Source: Elusimicrobiota bacterium (GTDB lineage: Bacteria > Elusimicrobiota > Elusimicrobia > UBA1565 > UBA9628). Taken from it: a stretch of DNA of 6,992 nucleotides. Shown one piece after another: positions 4,074 through 6,992 of the stretch. The notes under the pieces were generated by a model, which was not told the DNA's origin, searched no databases, and saw nothing but the letters and a program-made list of their open reading frames with translations. Each line of letters starts with the position of its first letter. Position 1 is the stretch's first letter. The position numbers were made by a program, and so were the translations under genes. The stretch is from positions 1 through 6,992 of the forward strand of contig JAHFCD010000119.1 of assembly GCA_023249695.1 (NCBI GenBank), given 5' to 3'.

Positions 4074-6992
4074 TTGCTCTCACACCGCTTCAGACGGATC
4101 ATCGGCGTGGCCTCGCTCGCGGTTTTCGCGGGCCTCGCCGCTTTCCCCGCGCTCGCCCAGTTCGGGACGCCCTACGACCCGGATTTCGCCCCCGCCCCCA
4201 AGACCGAAACCACCGCGGAAACGACGAAGCCAGAAGCCCCCATTGATTCGCCGAAGGCGAATCAGCTTCCGGCCGCCGACGAGACCCCGGCCGAAGCCCC
4301 CGCCGGCGCGCCGACCGGGGCCTACCGCCTTCTCGACCGCTCCGAAGGCGCCGGCTTCCTGACCCCCGCGCCCGCCGCGCCGACCGAGCCCGCGAGGACG
4401 CCGCGCGATCCCGGCGAGGTGCGCGCCGGCATGGCGCCGGCCGAATACGACGCCGCCCGCTTCGAGCGCGTGCGCGAGCAGGTCGACCGCGGCGAGGAGC
4501 CCGGCATGGAGCGCGCGCCCGACGGCAGCCCGCTGCTCATCGACACGGACATCGCGCTCTCGACCGCCGCCCCGCTGCCCCCGCCCCCCGAGGTCGAGCT
4601 GCCGACCTACGGCACCAGCCTGTCGGTGACCGGCCGCAAGGTCATCGGCTTCAACTTCTCCGAGAAGCGGTACATCAACTCGCAGAAGACGACGGGCCGG
4701 GTGCAGACGACGAACCTCATCGAGATCGACCAGCAGCTGCAGCTGCGCATGCAGGGCAAGGTCGGCCCGAAGATCACGGTCAACGTCGACTACGACGACA
4801 CGAAGCTCAACCAGCAGGACATCTCCGTCGTCTATCAGGGCGATCCGAGCGAGATCGTGCAGAACGTCTCCTTCGGAGACATCGACCTGTCGCTGCCCGC
4901 GACGGAGTTCGTGTCCTACAACAAGCAGCTGTTCGGCATCCGCGCCGACGTGAAGTACAAGGGCTTCCGCTCCACCTTCATCGGCTCGCGCACGAAAGGC
5001 ACGACCAAGACGAAGCAGTTCACGGGCAACACGCAGTTCGTCGCGCTCGACCTGCAGGACATCTCCTATTTGCGCCACCAGTATTACGACGTGACCTTCG
5101 GGAACACGGCCCGCCTGCCCGTCCGCGCCGGCAGCGAGCGCGTGTTCCTGGCGAAGCAGGAGATCGGCGTCACGAACCTCAACGAGCAGACCTTGACCGT
5201 CGACGACATCGTCTGCGTCGGCGCCGGCTGCGTGAACAGCTCGACCTTCACCGGGAAGTTCCTGCCCCTCGTCGCCGGGCAGGACTACACGATCGACTAC
5301 GCGAAAGGCATCATCCAGTTCCGCAACCAGCTTCTGCCGCAGTACGTCGTCGCGATGGACTACCTCGACAACGCCGGCAACCAGCTGACGCTCCAGACCT
5401 CGAGCAACACGACCGCCGCCGGGGGCACGGGGCGCTTCAAGCTGATCAAGACCGCGTCCGACGCGCCGATCATCTCCTCCTCGACCGAGGCGGGCTTCAA
5501 CCGCGAGATGAAGACGTTCTACTCCATCGGCCAGAACCAGATCGTGCGCGACAACGGCCGCGGCAACTTCATCATGCGCGTCCTCGACCAGAACCGCGTC
5601 GAGGTCGGGTCGGGCCTCCTGCCCCAGCAGAAATATCCGGACACGATCGAGGTGGACTTCGAGAACGGCATCTTCCGCCTGAAGGAGCCCTTCTCGGTGA
5701 CGAACGCCTCGCCGACGACCCCCGACCCCGACGTCTACGCGCAGACCCCGATATCCAAGCGGATCTTCCGGATCGAGTACAACTTCCGCTTCAAGACCTT
5801 CTTCCTCGAGCCGAACCTCGTCGTCCAGTCCGAGATCGTGATCCTGGACGGGCAGAAGCTGACCCGCAACGTGGACTACTTCATCGACTACGAGGCCGGC
5901 TTCATCACGTTCTTCAACCCGGACCGGATCGGGCCCGCCTCGACGATCGACATGAGCTTCGAGGTCGCGCCGTTCGCCAACCTCAACAACGACACCTTGC
6001 TCGGGGCCCGCGTCTCCCACGAATGGTCCGACAAGTACTCCCTCGGCTCCACGGTCCTGTATCAGGCCGGCACGAAGTCGCCCACCGTGCCGCAGATCAC
6101 CGAGCTCGCGAAAAGCCTGCTGGTCTACGAGTTCGACGCGCAGGCCAAGCGGATCAAGATCGGCGACCGGCTGATCCTGACCCTCGCCGGCGAGTTCGCG
6201 CAGAGCCGCCAGAACCTGAACCTCAACCAGTTCGCGCTGATCGACAACATGGAGGGCATCAAGCAGGAGGATCTCGCCCCGACCTTGGCCGCGCTGTGGC
6301 AGATCGCCTCCAACCCGTCCGGCGTGCCGGCCGCGCCGAACAAGCTGAACTGGATCTCGGAGGACGTCAACGTCCTCGCGATCAACCCGCGCGCGCAGGC
6401 GAGCGCCAACGAGAGCCAGAAGGTGCTGCAGTTCCAGTACGGCGCCGGCGGGGCCTCGCCCCTGGCCAACGGCGACGAGGTCTCGATCGTGTTTCCCTTC
6501 TCGATCTCGGGCACCGACCTGTCGCAGAAGACGATCCTCGAGGTCGTCATGCTCGGCGACAACAGCGGCAACGAGCTGAACTTCCGCCTCGGCGGCATCG
6601 ATGAGAACGCGGACGGCCTCGGCGTCCTGCGCACCGAGGACGCGAGCGGCGACGGCCTCCTGCAGCCCGGCGAGGACATCGGATTCCTGTACGGCGTCGC
6701 GCCGACCGCGCGCTACGGCGCGGGCAACGGCATCATCGACAGCTTCGACCTCAACAAGAACGGCTTCCTCAACTCCGACGACTTCAACGGCGGCGACTTC
6801 GGCTATTTCTGCACCGGCGGCTCGAACTGCACGTCGACCAACGGCAACAAGCTGCACGACGTGACCAGCGCGATCGCGGTCGACCGCACGTCGATGGACT
6901 TCGACGGCTCCTCCTGGCACACGTTCCAGATTCCCCTGAACATCTCGACGGCCACGCTCACCCGCTTCACCAACATCAAGCACCTGCGCCTG
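4074..6992 (+). CDS. SprA-like outer-membrane protein (N-terminal 973 residues, runs off the window)
   Basis: The frame opens after a TAA at 4026-4028 and stays open to the window end. No in-frame ATG precedes the signal peptide, so the TTG at 4074 is the best start. It gives MLSHRFRR, a hydrophobic core and an ALA|Q cleavage site at 28/29. No good Shine-Dalgarno is visible. Residues 30-177 are a Pro/Ala/Glu-rich linker. From about 178 the sequence resembles the SprA N-terminal region: QGKVGPKITVNVDYDD, QGDPSEIVQ, GDIDLSLPATEF (268-279), then LFGI (286-289). Two related DYxIDYxxGxIxFxN units lie near residues 404 and 602. GTDLSQKTILEVVMLGD and LGGIDENADG are also SprA-like. Three EF-hand-like Asp/Asn loops lie at 843, 856 and 892, and there are Cys pairs at 381/386 and 913/919. 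Bacteroidota SprA is a giant outer-membrane barrel that forms the type IX secretion translocon and is needed for gliding. Here a related envelope pore or adhesin is likely; a type IX role is unproven. Such proteins often exceed 2000 residues. Confidence 0.8.
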   Translation, partial: MLSHRFRRIIGVASLAVFAGLAAFPALAQFGTPYDPDFAPAPKTETTAETTKPEAPIDSPKANQLPAADETPAEAPAGAPTGAYRLLDRSEGAGFLTPAPAAPTEPARTPRDPGEVRAGMAPAEYDAARFERVREQVDRGEEPGMERAPDGSPLLIDTDIALSTAAPLPPPPEVELPTYGTSLSVTGRKVIGFNFSEKRYINSQKTTGRVQTTNLIEIDQQLQLRMQGKVGPKITVNVDYDDTKLNQQDISVVYQGDPSEIVQNVSFGDIDLSLPATEFVSYNKQLFGIRADVKYKGFRSTFIGSRTKGTTKTKQFTGNTQFVALDLQDISYLRHQYYDVTFGNTARLPVRAGSERVFLAKQEIGVTNLNEQTLTVDDIVCVGAGCVNSSTFTGKFLPLVAGQDYTIDYAKGIIQFRNQLLPQYVVAMDYLDNAGNQLTLQTSSNTTAAGGTGRFKLIKTASDAPIISSSTEAGFNREMKTFYSIGQNQIVRDNGRGNFIMRVLDQNRVEVGSGLLPQQKYPDTIEVDFENGIFRLKEPFSVTNASPTTPDPDVYAQTPISKRIFRIEYNFRFKTFFLEPNLVVQSEIVILDGQKLTRNVDYFIDYEAGFITFFNPDRIGPASTIDMSFEVAPFANLNNDTLLGARVSHEWSDKYSLGSTVLYQAGTKSPTVPQITELAKSLLVYEFDAQAKRIKIGDRLILTLAGEFAQSRQNLNLNQFALIDNMEGIKQEDLAPTLAALWQIASNPSGVPAAPNKLNWISEDVNVLAINPRAQASANESQKVLQFQYGAGGASPLANGDEVSIVFPFSISGTDLSQKTILEVVMLGDNSGNELNFRLGGIDENADGLGVLRTEDASGDGLLQPGEDIGFLYGVAPTARYGAGNGIIDSFDLNKNGFLNSDDFNGGDFGYFCTGGSNCTSTNGNKLHDVTSAIAVDRTSMDFDGSSWHTFQIPLNISTATLTRFTNIKHLRL
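4244..4264 (+). repeat. 9-bp perfect inverted repeat with GAA triloop inside the SprA-like linker
   Basis: TGATTCGCC (4244-4252) and GGCGAATCA (4256-4264) are exact reverse complements around the three bases GAA. The DNA encodes the residues IDSPKANQ in the low-complexity linker. Codons here (ATT, GAT, AAT) are poorer in G/C than those around it. The hairpin sits about 170 bases into the gene. No T-run follows, so it is not a standard terminator. It may be a translation or RNA-stability element, a protein-binding palindrome, or chance. Confidence 0.4.

Noticed and set aside
4080..6983. Very long minus-strand open frame (967 codons) opposite the SprA-like gene
   Set aside because: Its translation is low-complexity, rich in Arg, Val, Asp, Glu and Gly, with no recognisable domain. 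It mirrors the G/C-rich codon usage of the well-supported + strand gene, the usual cause of long antisense frames in GC-rich DNA.
1..6992. CRISPR array, insertion sequence, integrase or attachment-site repeats
   Set aside because: I found no regularly spaced direct repeats, no transposase or integrase motifs, and no paired terminal repeats on either strand.

Overview
This is a very GC-rich window with strong G/C preference at third codon positions. All recognisable genes lie on the + strand. The two downstream genes have Sec-type signal peptides, and the neighbours are lipid-linked sugar and O-antigen type genes, which points to a diderm (Gram-negative) bacterium. The last gene looks like SprA, an outer-membrane family best known in Bacteroidota but also found in other diderm phyla. 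Combined with the high GC this makes a non-Bacteroidota lineage such as Elusimicrobiota or Gemmatimonadota plausible. That placement is inference; there is no rRNA or marker gene here.

Region 1 (1-1970) is a tightly packed surface-sugar operon. It contains the last 40 codons of an RfbH-type CDP-4-dehydro-6-deoxyglucose 3-dehydratase, an SDR-family reductase resembling CDP-abequose/CDP-paratose synthases, and a GtrB/DPM1-like polyprenyl-phosphate glycosyltransferase with two C-terminal membrane segments. Both gene junctions are 4-base ATGA overlaps, so the three are probably translationally coupled. RfbH and the reductase are consecutive steps towards a 3,6-dideoxyhexose. The glycosyltransferase could load a sugar on the lipid carrier.

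Region 2 (1971-3932) starts with a small AT-rich island holding two inverted repeats. A secreted copper amine oxidase follows, with its catalytic Asp, its TPQ-precursor Tyr and all three copper His residues present. The disulfide-forming cysteines usual in many relatives appear to be missing.

Region 3 (3933-4073) is the only real intergenic region and the most regulatory-looking part. An 8-bp inverted repeat spans the amine oxidase stop codon. A near-consensus sigma70-type promoter follows (TTGACG, 17 bp, TATACT). From the predicted transcription start there is a leader of about 80 nt that can fold into a closed multi-branch structure, with a 9-bp outer stem and a 12-bp inner hairpin.

Region 4 (4074-6992) is the first 973 codons of a large SprA-like outer-membrane protein, probably begun at TTG and running off the window. 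It has a signal peptide, a Pro/Ala/Glu-rich linker, SprA-N-like modules, and a module with three EF-hand-like Asp/Asn loops. The structured leader, driven by its own promoter, is the best candidate for something undescribed.
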